Assembly: GCF_000426285.1 (NCBI RefSeq)
Contig: NZ_AUFB01000016.1
Location: 1 to 64,000 of the forward strand
Length of the DNA stretch: 64,000 nucleotides
DNA from: Rhizobium leucaenae USDA 9039
Lineage (GTDB): Bacteria > Pseudomonadota > Alphaproteobacteria > Rhizobiales > Rhizobiaceae
Direction: 5' to 3'
Shown: one piece after another, positions 44,037-54,779 of the stretch
Layout: every line of letters starts with the position of its first letter
How positions within the stretch are numbered: position 1 is the stretch's first letter
Position numbers and translations under genes: made by a program
The notes under the pieces: model-generated
Database searches by the model: none
What the model saw: the letters and a program-made list of their open reading frames with translations, nothing else
What the model was told of the DNA's origin: nothing

Positions 44037-45797
44037 TTATCGCATTTCATCCGGTGCTGCGGTCCCGGTTATACCAAGACCTGACTTCAAAACCGACGCG
44101 ACAGCGTACACCAGCCCAAGTCTGGCAATGCTTAATTCTCGGTTCTTATCGTTAACAAATCGTAATTCAGGTAAATCTTTACCTTTATTCCAATGTCCGT
44201 GGAAGGAACTTGCCAGATCGTAAAGATAAAAAGCGATGCGGTGGGGCTCCTGCGACAGTGCTGCAGCCTCGACGATTCGCGGGAATTCCGCAATCTTGGC
44301 AATCAACTGTAATTCCGCTGGATCGGAGATCACGCCGCTAACCGCTTTCGCCAGATCCAGCGAGGCGACATCGAGATCGGGGAAGGCTTCCTTCGCCTGC
44401 CGGAAGACCGACATGCAGCGTGCATGTGCATATTGCACGTAGAAAACCGGATTGTCCTTGGACTGTTCGGTCACCTTGGCGAAGTCGAAGTCCAGAGGCT
44501 CTGAATTTTTCCGGTACAGCATCATGAACCGCACGGAATCGCGGCCGACCTCGTCGACAACGTCGCGCAGCGTGACGAAATCGCCCGAGCGCTTCGACAT
44601 CTTAACCGGCTCACCATTCCGGAACAGCTTGACGAGCTGGCAGAGCAGCACCGTCAGCTTGGCCTGACCATCCGAGACGCCACGCGCCACTGCTTCCAGC
44701 CGCTTGACGTAGCCGCCATGGTCGGCGCCGAGAATATAGATCATCTCGTTGAAGCCGCGGTCGAACTTGTTCTTGAAATAAGCGACGTCGGCGGCGAAAT
44801 AGGTATATGAACCGTCAGACTTGATCAGCGGCCGATCGATATCATCACCCACTTCCGTCGAACGGAACAAGGTCTGCTCGCGATCTTCCCAATCTTCCGG
44901 CAATTGTCCCTTCGGCGGCGGCAGCGCACCCTTGTAGACGTATCCCTTGAAGGTCAGGTCGTTGATCGCGGTGCGGATCAGCGCCGCGCCGTTGGCGTGC
45001 AACGTCCGCTCCGAGAAGAAGACATCATGATGGACGTTCAATGCCTCAAGGTCTGAACGGATCATCGCCATCATCGCATCGATCGCACGCTCCTTGATGA
45101 TCGGCAGCCACTGGTCTTCAGGCATGCTCCGAAGCTTGGTGCCGAACTCCTTTGCCAGCGCTTCACCGACCGGAACAAGATAGTCGCCGGGATAGAGACC
45201 CGCCGGGATATCGCCGACCTGCTCGCCAAGCGCCTCGCGGTACCGGAGGAAGACCGACCGCGCCAGCACGTCGATCTGCGAGCCGGCGTCGTTGATGTAA
45301 TATTCCTTGGTGACGTCATAGCCGGCAAAGCCAAGCAGATTCGCCAGCGCATCGCCGACGACCGCGCCGCGGCAATGACCGACATGCATCGGCCCCGTCG
45401 GATTGGCAGAGACATATTCGACATTGACCTTCTGGCCGGCACCCAGGGTCGAGCGCCCGAATTTCTGTCCTTCGGAGATCATCGTCGCCAGCAGGCGCTG
45501 CCAATAGCCGACCGAAAGGCGAATATTGATGAAGCCGGGGCCGGCTACCGAAACCTCGGCAACATCGGCATCTTCCTTCAGCTTGGTGATGATGATCTCA
45601 GCGAGCGAGCGCGGATTGGTGCCGAGCGGCTTCGACAGCACCATCGCAGCGTTGGTGGCGACATCGCCGTGGCTGGGGTCTCGCGGCGGCTCCACGCCGA
45701 CACGACCGAAGTCAAGTTCGGATCGCTTTTCTTTCACAATATCAATTTGTTCAAGAGCGTTCTTAATTCTGACTTCGAAATCGGTGAAAAGATTCAT
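44037..45797 (-). CDS. argS: Arginyl-tRNA synthetase
   Basis: A 586-residue class I synthetase. The HIGH-type signature is ANPTGPMHVGHCRGA (HVGH) and the KMSKS equivalent is KMSKRSGDF; both are intact. The N-terminal additional domain and the C-terminal DALR anticodon-binding domain are present. The start is ambiguous among MDTMMNLF; MNLFTDFE is used. It is downstream of dgt on the same strand (54 bp). Confidence 0.97.
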   Translation of the reverse strand: MNLFTDFEVRIKNALEQIDIVKEKRSELDFGRVGVEPPRDPSHGDVATNAAMVLSKPLGTNPRSLAEIIITKLKEDADVAEVSVAGPGFINIRLSVGYWQRLLATMISEGQKFGRSTLGAGQKVNVEYVSANPTGPMHVGHCRGAVVGDALANLLGFAGYDVTKEYYINDAGSQIDVLARSVFLRYREALGEQVGDIPAGLYPGDYLVPVGEALAKEFGTKLRSMPEDQWLPIIKERAIDAMMAMIRSDLEALNVHHDVFFSERTLHANGAALIRTAINDLTFKGYVYKGALPPPKGQLPEDWEDREQTLFRSTEVGDDIDRPLIKSDGSYTYFAADVAYFKNKFDRGFNEMIYILGADHGGYVKRLEAVARGVSDGQAKLTVLLCQLVKLFRNGEPVKMSKRSGDFVTLRDVVDEVGRDSVRFMMLYRKNSEPLDFDFAKVTEQSKDNPVFYVQYAHARCMSVFRQAKEAFPDLDVASLDLAKAVSGVISDPAELQLIAKIAEFPRIVEAAALSQEPHRIAFYLYDLASSFHGHWNKGKDLPELRFVNDKNRELSIARLGLVYAVASVLKSGLGITGTAAPDEMR

Positions 45798-45851
45798 CAT
45801 AGTGTCCACGCATAGCTTGGGCAGGCCCTGTCGGCCCGACGCCGCCGCTGC

Positions 45852-47069
45852 CTACCGCAAATCGGGAGTCTGGTCAAACAAACGCCTGTGGGCGCTGATG
45901 GCATAGGTATCGGTCATCCCGGCCAGATAGTCCCCGACATGGCGAGCCTTGGCGGCAACAGCGAGCCCGGCAATATGATCGACCCAATAATGGCTCTGCA
46001 TCTCCTTGGGATTGTCCATATAGGCATGGAAGAGATCCGTGACGATCTGTGCTGCGCCGGCGCGGATGCGCATGATATCCGGATGGCGGTAGATGCGTTT
46101 GAAGAGCATCTGCTTGATCTGTTTGTCGGTCTCGGCCATTTCCGGAGAGAAGGTGGCGATGATGCGACCGGCGGCGCGGATATCGGCGACGCTCTCCGGT
46201 CTGATCTCGCTGAGCGCTTGCTGTGCAACGGAAATCACGTCTTCCACCATGCGGGTGATTTGCCGACGCATGATCTCATGCGTGAAGCGACTCGGCTCCA
46301 GATGCGGATAGAGCGCCCTCACCTCGGCCATCAGCGCCGAAAGAAATGGTATCTCCTCCAGCATTTCGAAATTCAGATAGCCGGAGCGCAGGCCGTCATC
46401 GATGTCATGCGTATTGTAGGCGATATCGTCGGCGATCGCCGCGACCTGTGCCTCCAGGCTGGCGAAGGTCGCGATTTCGAGATCGTGGATTTCGCAATAA
46501 TCGAGAATCGGCTGCGGCACCGGACCGCGCGTGCCCTGGCCATCTGATGTCAGCAGCGGACCGTTGTGCTTGACCAGCCCCTCCAATGTTTCCCAGGTGA
46601 GGTTCAAGCCATCGAATTCGGCGTAACGCCGCTCGAGCTTCGTCACAATGCGGAGCGATTGCGCATTGTGGTCGAAGCCGCCATAGGGCAGCAGCATTTC
46701 GTGGAGCGCGTCTTCACCGGTATGGCCAAAGGGGGTGTGACCGAAATCATGGACGAGCGCCACGCCTTCGGCCAAATCCTCGTCGAGCTTCAGCGCACGC
46801 GCCAAGGCGCGTGCGATCTGCGCTACCTCGATCGTATGCGTCAGACGCGTACGGTAGTGATCGCCATCCTGCGCGATGAAGACCTGCGTCTTATGCTTCA
46901 GCCGCCGAAAAGCTGTCGTATGGACGATGCGGTCGCGGTCGCGCTGGAAATCCGAGCGCGTCGGGCTCGATCCCTCTTCGTAAAGCCGTCCACGCGATTC
47001 CCTGGGATCAGTCGCATAAGCAGCCCGCTCGCCATAACCGAAACCCAATGCATGCCTGTCGATCGTCAT
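45852..47069 (-). CDS. dgt: dGTPase-like dNTP triphosphohydrolase
   Basis: A 405-residue HD-domain protein that hydrolyses dNTPs to deoxynucleoside and triphosphate. The first HD ligand is in RTRLTHTIEVAQIA, the HD pair in VALVHDFGHTPFGHTGEDAL, and a distal Asp in IADDIAYNTHDIDDGL. The N-terminal GRLYEEGSSPTRSDFQRDRDRI is typical. It is upstream of argS and transcribed with it. Confidence 0.94.
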   Translation of the reverse strand: MTIDRHALGFGYGERAAYATDPRESRGRLYEEGSSPTRSDFQRDRDRIVHTTAFRRLKHKTQVFIAQDGDHYRTRLTHTIEVAQIARALARALKLDEDLAEGVALVHDFGHTPFGHTGEDALHEMLLPYGGFDHNAQSLRIVTKLERRYAEFDGLNLTWETLEGLVKHNGPLLTSDGQGTRGPVPQPILDYCEIHDLEIATFASLEAQVAAIADDIAYNTHDIDDGLRSGYLNFEMLEEIPFLSALMAEVRALYPHLEPSRFTHEIMRRQITRMVEDVISVAQQALSEIRPESVADIRAAGRIIATFSPEMAETDKQIKQMLFKRIYRHPDIMRIRAGAAQIVTDLFHAYMDNPKEMQSHYWVDHIAGLAVAAKARHVGDYLAGMTDTYAISAHRRLFDQTPDLR

Positions 47070-47382
47070 TATCCATCCATTCCGGCTTCAGAGCGCCGCA
47101 TTCGATTGAATGCGCAAAGGCCGCTCCATTCCTTTAAGTCCAAAGCATCGTCTCCGCATTTTGATGATGCCATTCCAATACGGGATGCTCTGGCCCATTG
47201 ACGCCGCTTTACGGCCTTCATACCTATACCGGAGAGAAACAGCAAAATGGCGCATGGCTCCACCATGTAACCATAGCTGTCACCCGTTGTACTTTCATGA
47301 TAAAGGCTATGGATATCAGCCGTTTGAAAGTGGAACGGCCCATTTGGTTCTCTCCGGATCTTGACCCCGGCAGGAGGAAGGC
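47070..47382. other. Intergenic between dgt and erpA
   Basis: These 313 bp hold the divergent promoters of dgt and erpA and the mosaic repeat copy B at 47090-47191. No small gene is supported. Confidence 0.5.
47090..47191. repeat. Intergenic mosaic repeat, copy B
   Basis: A 102-bp element with ends AGAGCGCCGC and CGGGATGCTCT, sharing the ends and GAATGCGCAAA with 20168-20263. It lies upstream of dgt. Confidence 0.6.
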
Positions 47383-47715
47383 ATGACTGAGACAAGTGTA
47401 ACCCTATCGGACGCAGCGGCAAAGCGAATCGCCGCAATCGTCAGCGCCGAGGCCGGCAAGCGAGCGCTTCGCGTCGCGGTCGAAGGCGGCGGCTGTTCCG
47501 GCTTTTCCTATAAATTCGATCTTGTCGACGGACCGCAAGACGATGATGTCGTGGTCGAAAAAGGCAACGCTACGGTGCTGATCGACCAATTGTCGCTGGT
47601 CTACATGGCGGGCTCCGAGATCGATTTCGTCGACAATCTGCTCGGCCAGTCCTTTCAGATCAAGAATCCGAATGCGGTCGCAAGCTGCGGCTGCGGCACG
47701 AGTTTTTCGATCTGA
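47383..47715 (+). CDS. erpA: Iron-sulphur cluster insertion protein ErpA (A-type carrier)
   Basis: A 110-residue HesB/IscA family protein. The three cluster-binding cysteines are present: Cys38 in GGCSGF, Cys102 and Cys104 in the C-terminal SCGCGTSF. AGGAGGAAGGC precedes the ATG, a strong ribosome site. It donates Fe-S clusters to target enzymes. IscA is the alternative name; no isc or suf genes are nearby. Confidence 0.93.
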   Translation: MTETSVTLSDAAAKRIAAIVSAEAGKRALRVAVEGGGCSGFSYKFDLVDGPQDDDVVVEKGNATVLIDQLSLVYMAGSEIDFVDNLLGQSFQIKNPNAVASCGCGTSFSI

Positions 47716-47739
47716 CGCTCCTCTTTTCCACAAGTTGAC

Positions 47740-47774
47740 AACCGGCCGGAAGCTGTTGCTTTACGGCCGGTTTT
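47740..47774 (+). terminator. Rho-independent terminator of erpA
   Basis: AACCGGCCG and CGGCCGGTT pair around a 15-base loop, followed by TT, 25 bases after the stop. The T-tract is short. Confidence 0.7.
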
Positions 47775-47843
47775 CGTTCGGACGGGTGGCCAAGGCCGTT
47801 TGCTGCGGATAAAAGAAAACCCGAAGCAGAGGAGCCATCCCTT

Positions 47844-48636
<793 letters not shown>

Positions 48637-48646
48637 AAATCGGCGA

Positions 48647-49450
48647 TTATTCGGCGCCGGCGACATCCAGTTGATGCGCCATGGAAACGGCAACACGGCG
48701 ATCATCCTCATTGGCGATCGAGAAGGCCTGCTCCTGCAGGTCTTGCATCCACGCACAATCCTTCGGCTTGCACTTATCGAGCGCCGCCGTCATGAAGGCG
48801 AGGCCGCGCACGGACTGGCCTTCCTGGAAGAGAATATTGCCGAAGACGGCCATTGCACCGGGATGGCCGCTCTTGCGGGCCTGATTCAGCCACTTCTTGG
48901 CCTGCTGCACATTGGCCGCGCCACCCTCACCCGCCAGCATCATCTGCGCGAGTTGAAACTGCGCCTCCGGAACACCGAAGGTCGACGCGACCTGGAAATA
49001 GAGCTGGCGTGCCTGATTGAGATCGATCTTGACCGGGCTGTTTGCAATGCCGGTCTTATAATAATTGGCGAGCGCGAGCAGCGCGTTGATGAAGAAGCCG
49101 GTGTCTTCGGAGCCGGGCTCCACGCCCTGCTGGGCGATCTCGCTATAGATTTTGAAGGCCTCGAAATCGTCCTGTGTGACGCCATCGCCGTCGGCATACA
49201 TATTGGCCAGCGCCCAACGCGAGCCGGTGTGGCCCTTCTCGGCGGCGTAGCGATAGGCTTCAACCGCCTCTTCCTTCTGGCCGTTCTTATAGGCCCGAAA
49301 GCCGAATTTGAAGAGATCGAAAGGCCCCGATTCCTTGGTGACACCCGCATTGATGTCGAATGCCAGGGCCTGGCCTGCGAGCGCCACCGATGTGGCAAGC
49401 GACAGGCTGAGCATCATCATTCTCGCTGATATGAACTCGGACTTAAACAT
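48647..49450 (-). CDS. exoR: Exopolysaccharide regulator ExoR
   Basis: A 267-residue periplasmic Sel1-repeat protein. The signal peptide spans about 1-30 (MMMLSLSLATSVALAGQALA), then SGPFDLFKFGFRAYKNGQKEEAVEAYRYAAEKG and successive Sel1 repeats such as SRWALANMYADGDGVTQDD. In Sinorhizobium and Agrobacterium ExoR binds the sensor kinase ExoS (ChvG) and represses succinoglycan synthesis while promoting motility; acid triggers its cleavage. The length and start match ExoR. The start at 49450 lacks a strong ribosome site; an ATG 24 bases upstream is possible. Confidence 0.93.
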   Translation of the reverse strand: MFKSEFISARMMMLSLSLATSVALAGQALAFDINAGVTKESGPFDLFKFGFRAYKNGQKEEAVEAYRYAAEKGHTGSRWALANMYADGDGVTQDDFEAFKIYSEIAQQGVEPGSEDTGFFINALLALANYYKTGIANSPVKIDLNQARQLYFQVASTFGVPEAQFQLAQMMLAGEGGAANVQQAKKWLNQARKSGHPGAMAVFGNILFQEGQSVRGLAFMTAALDKCKPKDCAWMQDLQEQAFSIANEDDRRVAVSMAHQLDVAGAE

Positions 49451-50151
49451 AACAGTCGATTTCTTTCGCTCCATTCGCATCCGCAACGGTGATCCCATAT
49501 GCACCGTAAGATCTGCGAATGTATTCCCTACCGGCGCGCGAACCAGCGACATCCCTTAAGGAAGCCTGCCGGGTACCAGCCCAACGCCGTTCGCCACATT
49601 TCCAAACGTAGTCTGAAATTATGTCCAAACGAGCATCCACGCTGACACGATCACATATCGCTCTTGAAACAGTCCGCCGCTTCACTGTCGAAAGAGAGAG
49701 GCTTGCGATTGCACGAGTTTCGGATTCCTTCGGGAAACAATGCATTTCCGGCTGCGTCGTGAACGCCGTCGCTCCGATCCCGGATTGCTTTTTTTCTTGA
49801 AGTGTAAACTGACCCATCAACCGTTTACGCACTTTCCACCAAGGCTTGCCCCTTTGCCCGTATAATCGCTGCTCCCCATTTGTGGCGGGAAATGGACAAA
49901 TTGGGCGCCGGAGACACGCCTGTAATCTGTTGAAATAAAGTGTTGCTGAATCGTCACAAAGAGTTTGCCGATCTTGACGTTCCGTTAACCACGAAACGCT
50001 AGGCGGGACGGTTTTGCGGGTCGCATGTGGAAATTGCCTGGCACTGAACCTGGTATTAAAACGCCGCGAGACCGAAAGGACTCGCGGCGCGGGAATCGCT
50101 GGAAGCAATAAGGATCAGACCTCGAAACCTGCTTCAGCTCAATGGTTTACC
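49451..50151. other. Long intergenic region upstream of exoR
   Basis: These 701 bp contain the exoR promoter region and the terminator of the FadL-type gene. An exact TATAAT lies at 49861-49866 on the plus strand, and an imperfect stem AAGTGtAAAC/GTTTAcgCACTT is at about 49799-49833. A 221-codon minus-strand frame (to 50108) runs through but has no coding character. No gene is supported. Confidence 0.5.
50054..50090 (-). terminator. Rho-independent terminator of the FadL-type gene
   Basis: On the minus strand CGCCGCGAG-tcctttcggt-CTCGCGGCG is followed by TTTTAATA, about 60 bases after the stop. Confidence 0.85.
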
Positions 50152-51405
50152 TCAGAATCTGACCTTCATCGATGTCGACAGCGCAGCGACCAAATCGTTG
50201 CCGAAGCTATAGGTCGCGTCATCGCCATAGGTGATGCCATTGGAGGTGACTTCGCCGGATTTGCCGCTGGTCAGCAGGCCCAGCGCGCCGGCAAAGGTGA
50301 ACTCGACATGCTCAGTGGGCTTATAGGAAAGACCGGCGCCAAGCGTCCAGGTGTCCGAGCTCAAGCCGTAACCCTGGCTGGTGCCGCGATCCCAGCTCAA
50401 GCTGAGCGCACCGCTCCATTGGTCGTTGAACTTGTGGCCGACGCCGCCGGTGATCGTCCAGCCATCCTGATAGAGCAGATCGAGCGAGGTGAGCTCAGTC
50501 GCGCCGCCCGTATGGCAGGATATGCCACGCGTGGAGGTCGGGCAAAGCGCGATGCTCTGCAGAACGCTCCAGTTGGTCCATTTGACCGAACCGAAGGCCA
50601 GCCAGTCCGGCGCGATGCCGCTCTGGACTTTCCATTCCAGCGAGTCCGGCGCATCGGCCGAACCGAAGACGGAGGTGGCTTTGCCGAAGAACGCGCGAAC
50701 GGGCGGCAGTTCCGTCAGATCGACAGTGCCCTTGAGGTTATCGTATTTGACCCGGCTGTTATAAACGAGGCTGGTACGAAGGGCGTATTCAGGGATCTCA
50801 TAAGCGAGACCGGCGCGCCAGCCCCAGCCATGGCCATCGACATCCAGCGAGCCGACACCATCATAGACCGCGGAAAACGGAGCCGGAACAACGGAAACCA
50901 GGCGCGATTTGTAGCCGCTGACCTCCTGATAGAAGCCACCGCCGATCAGGCGCAGTTGACCCGGACCGGCATCGAACTTGTAGGAGCAGGTGGCCGCGTA
51001 ATTGTGCGTACGCACCTTGGTTTCGATTTCATTGTTGGCGCCAGCCCAGTTCAAACCCGGATTGGTATGGGCGCCGAACGGCTCGGAATAATCCGCCATG
51101 CAATCGATGTCGTCGGTGATCCCGATCTTGAAGCCGATATAGGGTACGGCGTAATTTTCGGTGGCATCGACCGAATGCGGGCGTCCGTTGAGGTTGCCAT
51201 CGGCCGGATTGATATCTTTTGCATTCTTCAGCTTACGATCAGGCATCACATAGGTCACGCCGGACTCAAAAACGTAACGCCCCTTATCGAAAAGTAGATC
51301 GATATCGTAGCCGGCCCGATCCAGCCCACCCGCGAAAGCGGCGCTGGCGAATGACGAGCCGATAACGAATGCAAATGCGCCCCTCAGCGCAATACGAAAT
51401 GCCAT
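50152..51405 (-). CDS. OmpP1/FadL family outer-membrane protein
   Basis: A 417-residue predicted beta-barrel. The signal peptide is about 1-25 (FAFVIGSSFASAAFA) and the mature N-terminus has GLDRAGYDIDLLFDKGRYVFESG. Many alternating strands end in a terminal aromatic MKVRF. FadL proteins import long-chain fatty acids or other hydrophobic molecules. GGGGGAG lies upstream of the chosen ATG at 51405. The promoter region contains two ACTGTTG repeats (within 51600-51660). Confidence 0.85.
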   Translation of the reverse strand: MAFRIALRGAFAFVIGSSFASAAFAGGLDRAGYDIDLLFDKGRYVFESGVTYVMPDRKLKNAKDINPADGNLNGRPHSVDATENYAVPYIGFKIGITDDIDCMADYSEPFGAHTNPGLNWAGANNEIETKVRTHNYAATCSYKFDAGPGQLRLIGGGFYQEVSGYKSRLVSVVPAPFSAVYDGVGSLDVDGHGWGWRAGLAYEIPEYALRTSLVYNSRVKYDNLKGTVDLTELPPVRAFFGKATSVFGSADAPDSLEWKVQSGIAPDWLAFGSVKWTNWSVLQSIALCPTSTRGISCHTGGATELTSLDLLYQDGWTITGGVGHKFNDQWSGALSLSWDRGTSQGYGLSSDTWTLGAGLSYKPTEHVEFTFAGALGLLTSGKSGEVTSNGITYGDDATYSFGNDLVAALSTSMKVRF

Positions 51406-51815
51406 TGTGTCTCCCCCACTTGCGTATTCATTGATTGGATTGTTGCGACGATCACCCGAATTGGCAATGCGACGCCGGCTATCCACAATGTTGCGACATA
51501 TTGACTGACTTACGTAAGAAAGTGATCTGCACGCCCAATCACAGCCAAGTTTAGGCATTTTTGCTTCTCTGTTGTTTACCAGGGGCCCTAGGTAGATTTT
51601 TATTCCTCACGGCAACAGTTCTGTTACAATCTGACAACAGTCTCGCTTTTCAAGAAACCCTACCAATTTAGGGGTAGCCTCTTTTGCCTGCGCGAAGCTG
51701 GAGCAGGTTAAAAAGCGACGCTTTTTTTTGATGCTTACCATCGAATCAGTAATAAAAAGAAAAGGGCACGCTGCCTTTCGCCGCGTACCCTTAAAATAAG
51801 ATTGTTACAGGTTCT
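51406..51815. other. Intergenic between the FadL-type gene and valS
   Basis: These 410 bp contain the promoter region of the FadL-type gene, including two copies of ACTGTTG about 22 bp apart on the minus strand near 51618-51645, and the valS terminator. No gene is seen. Confidence 0.5.
51752..51792 (-). terminator. Rho-independent terminator of valS
   Basis: On the minus strand AAGGGTACGC-loop-GCGTGCCCTT (one mismatch) is followed by TTCTTTTTATT, about 25 bases after the stop. Confidence 0.82.
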
Positions 51816-54659
51816 TCAGCCGGCTTCGCTGACCCTTTCAAGCGCCACCTTGAGACTCGAAAGTTGGCCTTCGAGTTCGCTCAAGCGCTCGCGCTCGGCA
51901 GCGACGACGTCCGGATTGGCATTGGCGACGAATTTCTCATTTGAGAGCTTGCCGACGATGCGGGCGATCTCCTGTTCGTTCCTGGCGATCCCCTTTTCAA
52001 GACGCGCCTTTTCAGCAGCGAGGTCGATGAGATTACCGAGCGGCAGGCAGGCGGTCGCTTCACCGACGATGATCTGTGCCGCGCCTTTCGGTGCGGTGTC
52101 GGCAAGCGAAATCGTCTCGACGCGCGCCAGCCGCTTGATTGCCGCGTCATGACGGAACAGCCGTTCGCGCGTCAGGCTATTGGCGCCGACGAGCACCAGA
52201 GGTGCGGTGGCGGCCGGAGGCACGTTCATTTCCGAACGCACGGAGCGCAAACCTGAGACAAGATCGATCAACCAGTTGATCTCATCGGCAGCGACATCGT
52301 CGGCATAGGAAGGTGCCGGCCAATCGGCATGGCAGATCAGACCGTCGCGTTCCCTGCCCTCGCCTGCCGTATGCGCCCACAGCTCCTCCGTCATGAAGGG
52401 CATGAAGGGATGCAGCAGCTTGTAGGTTTCCTCGAGAACGTAGGCGGCGCAGGATTGCGCCTCCGCCTTGGCGTTCTCATCGTCACCATTGAACACGGGC
52501 TTCAGCAGTTCGAGATACCAGTCGCAGAACTGGTTCCAGATGAAGCGATAGAGCGAGCCGGCGGCATCGTTGAAGCGATAGGCTTCCAACGCTTCGGTAA
52601 CGTCCCGCTCTGTCCGGGCTAGTTCGGTCAGGATCCAGCGGTTGATCGTCAGCTCGGCAGCTTCCGGCACGAAATGCGGATCGCTCTTGGCGCCGTTCAT
52701 CTCGGCGAAGCGCGTGGCGTTCCACAGCTTGGTGCCGAAGTTACGGTAGCCGGCGATGCGGGCGGGATCGAGCTTCACGTCGCGGCCCTGCGCCGCCATG
52801 ATCGCCAGGGTAAAGCGCAGCGAATCGGCGCCGTACTGGTCGATCAGTTCGAGCGGATCGATGACGTTTCCCTTGGATTTCGACATCTTCTGCCCGTTCT
52901 TGTCCCGCACCAGGGCGTGAACATAGACCGTGTGGAAGGGTTCGACGGCTTCGCCGTTTTCGTCTTCCATGAAATGCAGGCCCATCATCATCATACGGGC
53001 GACCCAGAAAAAGATGATATCGAAGCCGGTGACGAGCACATTAGTCGGATAGTAACGCGCCAGTTCCGGGGTCTGATCCGGCCAGCCGAGCGTCGAGAAC
53101 GGCCAGAGCGCCGAGGAGAACCAGGTGTCGAGCACGTCTTCGTCGCGCGTCAGGATTTCGCCCGGCCTGAAGTTTTCCAGCAGGTCCTCGACATAGGCCT
53201 TCATCGGCCCTTCATGCGACAGATAGTGCTGGATAGCGGCCTGTAGCGCCTCTTCTTCCGTCTTTTCGACGAAGACCTGACCATCCGGGCCATACCAGGC
53301 CGGAATCTGGTGGCCCCACCAGAGCTGGCGGGAAATGCACCAGGGCTGGATGTTCTCCATCCAATCGTAATAGGTCTTGTCCCAGCTCTTCGGGACGAGC
53401 TTGGTGCGACCCTCGCGAACGGAGGCGATCGCCGGTTCGGCAAGCGTCTTGGCGTCGACATACCATTGTTCGGTCAAACGCGGTTCGATCGGAACGCCGC
53501 CACGGTCGCCATGCGGGATGGTATGCTTGTGCGGCTCGATCTTATCGAGCAGACCGGCCTCTTCGAGAATGCGGACGATGATCTTGCGGGCTTCGAAGCG
53601 ATCCTTGCCCTCAAGCTCATCCCAGGCGCCGTGCAGCGCCGCCGGATTATCCAGACCTTCGAGGAAATCCTCGTTGTCCTTGATGGTGATCCGGGCATCG
53701 GGCGTCATAATATTGACGACGCGCAATCCGCGACGCCGGCCGACATCGAAGTCGTTGAAATCATGCGCCGGCGTCATCTTCACGGCGCCGGTGCCCGCAG
53801 TCGGGTCCGGATATTCGTCGGCAACGATCGGGATGCGCCGGCCGACGATCGGCAGGATAACATGCTTGCCGACAATTGCCTTGTAGCGCTCGTCACTCGG
53901 ATGAACGGCGACGCCGGTATCGCCGAGCATGGTCTCCGGACGGGTGGTGGCAACGACGAGATAGTCGCGGGTTTCCCATTCCGTCGGCTTGCCTTCTTCA
54001 TTGAAAGCGATCGGATGCTGATAGGTGACGCCTTCCTCGAGCGGATAGCGCAGATGCCAGAGATGGCCGCTGACCTCATGCTGTTCGACTTCGATATCCG
54101 AAATTGCCGTCAGCATTTTCGGGTCCCAATTGACCAGCCGCTTGTCGCGATAGATCAGGCCTTCCTTGTAAAGCGTGACGAAGACTTCAAGAACTGCCTT
54201 TGACAGACCCTCGTCCATGGTGAAGCGTTCGCGCGACCAGTCGCAGGAAGCCCCGAGGCGCTTCAACTGGTTGAAGATCAAGCCGCCAGATTCCGCCTTC
54301 CAGTCCCAGACCTTTTCGATGAAGGCTTCACGGCCCATGTCGCGGCGGCCAGGCTGCTGCCTCTCCATCAACTGCCGCTCGACCACCATCTGCGTCGCGA
54401 TGCCGGCATGGTCCATACCCGGCTGCCAGAGCACATCCTTGCCGCGCATGCGCTCGAAGCGCACCATGATGTCCTGCAGCGTATTGTTCAGCGCATGGCC
54501 CATATGCAGCGAACCCGTGACGTTCGGCGGCGGGATGACAATTGCAAAGGTTTCCGCGCCAGGCTTGGCGTTCGCACCGGCGCGAAACGCGTCGGCCTCA
54601 TCCCATTTCTGGGCGATCTTCGGTTCGACGGCGGCGGAATCATAAGTTTTGTCGAGCAT
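51816..54659 (-). CDS. valS: Valyl-tRNA synthetase
   Basis: A 947-residue class I synthetase. The HIGH signature is PPPNVTGSLHMGH (His52-Met-Gly-His55) and KMSKS is intact in KMSKSKGNVIDPLELIDQYG. A CP1 editing domain (VATTRPETMLGDTGVAVHP) and a C-terminal coiled-coil tRNA-binding arm (LIDLAAEKARLEKGIARNE) are present. The ATG at 54659 gives MLDKTYDSAAVEPKIAQKW, as in homologues. It lies downstream of popZ, separated by a terminator. Confidence 0.98.
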   Translation of the reverse strand: MLDKTYDSAAVEPKIAQKWDEADAFRAGANAKPGAETFAIVIPPPNVTGSLHMGHALNNTLQDIMVRFERMRGKDVLWQPGMDHAGIATQMVVERQLMERQQPGRRDMGREAFIEKVWDWKAESGGLIFNQLKRLGASCDWSRERFTMDEGLSKAVLEVFVTLYKEGLIYRDKRLVNWDPKMLTAISDIEVEQHEVSGHLWHLRYPLEEGVTYQHPIAFNEEGKPTEWETRDYLVVATTRPETMLGDTGVAVHPSDERYKAIVGKHVILPIVGRRIPIVADEYPDPTAGTGAVKMTPAHDFNDFDVGRRRGLRVVNIMTPDARITIKDNEDFLEGLDNPAALHGAWDELEGKDRFEARKIIVRILEEAGLLDKIEPHKHTIPHGDRGGVPIEPRLTEQWYVDAKTLAEPAIASVREGRTKLVPKSWDKTYYDWMENIQPWCISRQLWWGHQIPAWYGPDGQVFVEKTEEEALQAAIQHYLSHEGPMKAYVEDLLENFRPGEILTRDEDVLDTWFSSALWPFSTLGWPDQTPELARYYPTNVLVTGFDIIFFWVARMMMMGLHFMEDENGEAVEPFHTVYVHALVRDKNGQKMSKSKGNVIDPLELIDQYGADSLRFTLAIMAAQGRDVKLDPARIAGYRNFGTKLWNATRFAEMNGAKSDPHFVPEAAELTINRWILTELARTERDVTEALEAYRFNDAAGSLYRFIWNQFCDWYLELLKPVFNGDDENAKAEAQSCAAYVLEETYKLLHPFMPFMTEELWAHTAGEGRERDGLICHADWPAPSYADDVAADEINWLIDLVSGLRSVRSEMNVPPAATAPLVLVGANSLTRERLFRHDAAIKRLARVETISLADTAPKGAAQIIVGEATACLPLGNLIDLAAEKARLEKGIARNEQEIARIVGKLSNEKFVANANPDVVAAERERLSELEGQLSSLKVALERVSEAG

Positions 54660-54723
54660 TTGGGGACCGGATCTGGAGGGTTCGGTGGATGCGGGTTGTA
54701 AATAGGATGGCCGCGGGCAAGTC

Positions 54724-54755
54724 AATAAAAAAGCCGCCCCGAAAGCCGGAGCGGC
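54724..54755 (-). terminator. Rho-independent terminator of popZ
   Basis: On the minus strand GCCGCTCCG-gcttt-CGGGGCGGC (one mismatch) is followed by TTTTTTATT, 25 bases after the stop. Confidence 0.87.
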
Positions 54756-54779
54756 AGCCGTCTACCGGAGCTCTGGCTG

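Noticed and set aside
49443..50108. 221-codon minus-strand frame upstream of exoR
   Set aside because: No ribosome site, no domain, composition unlike neighbours, and it runs through a terminator-containing intergenic region.
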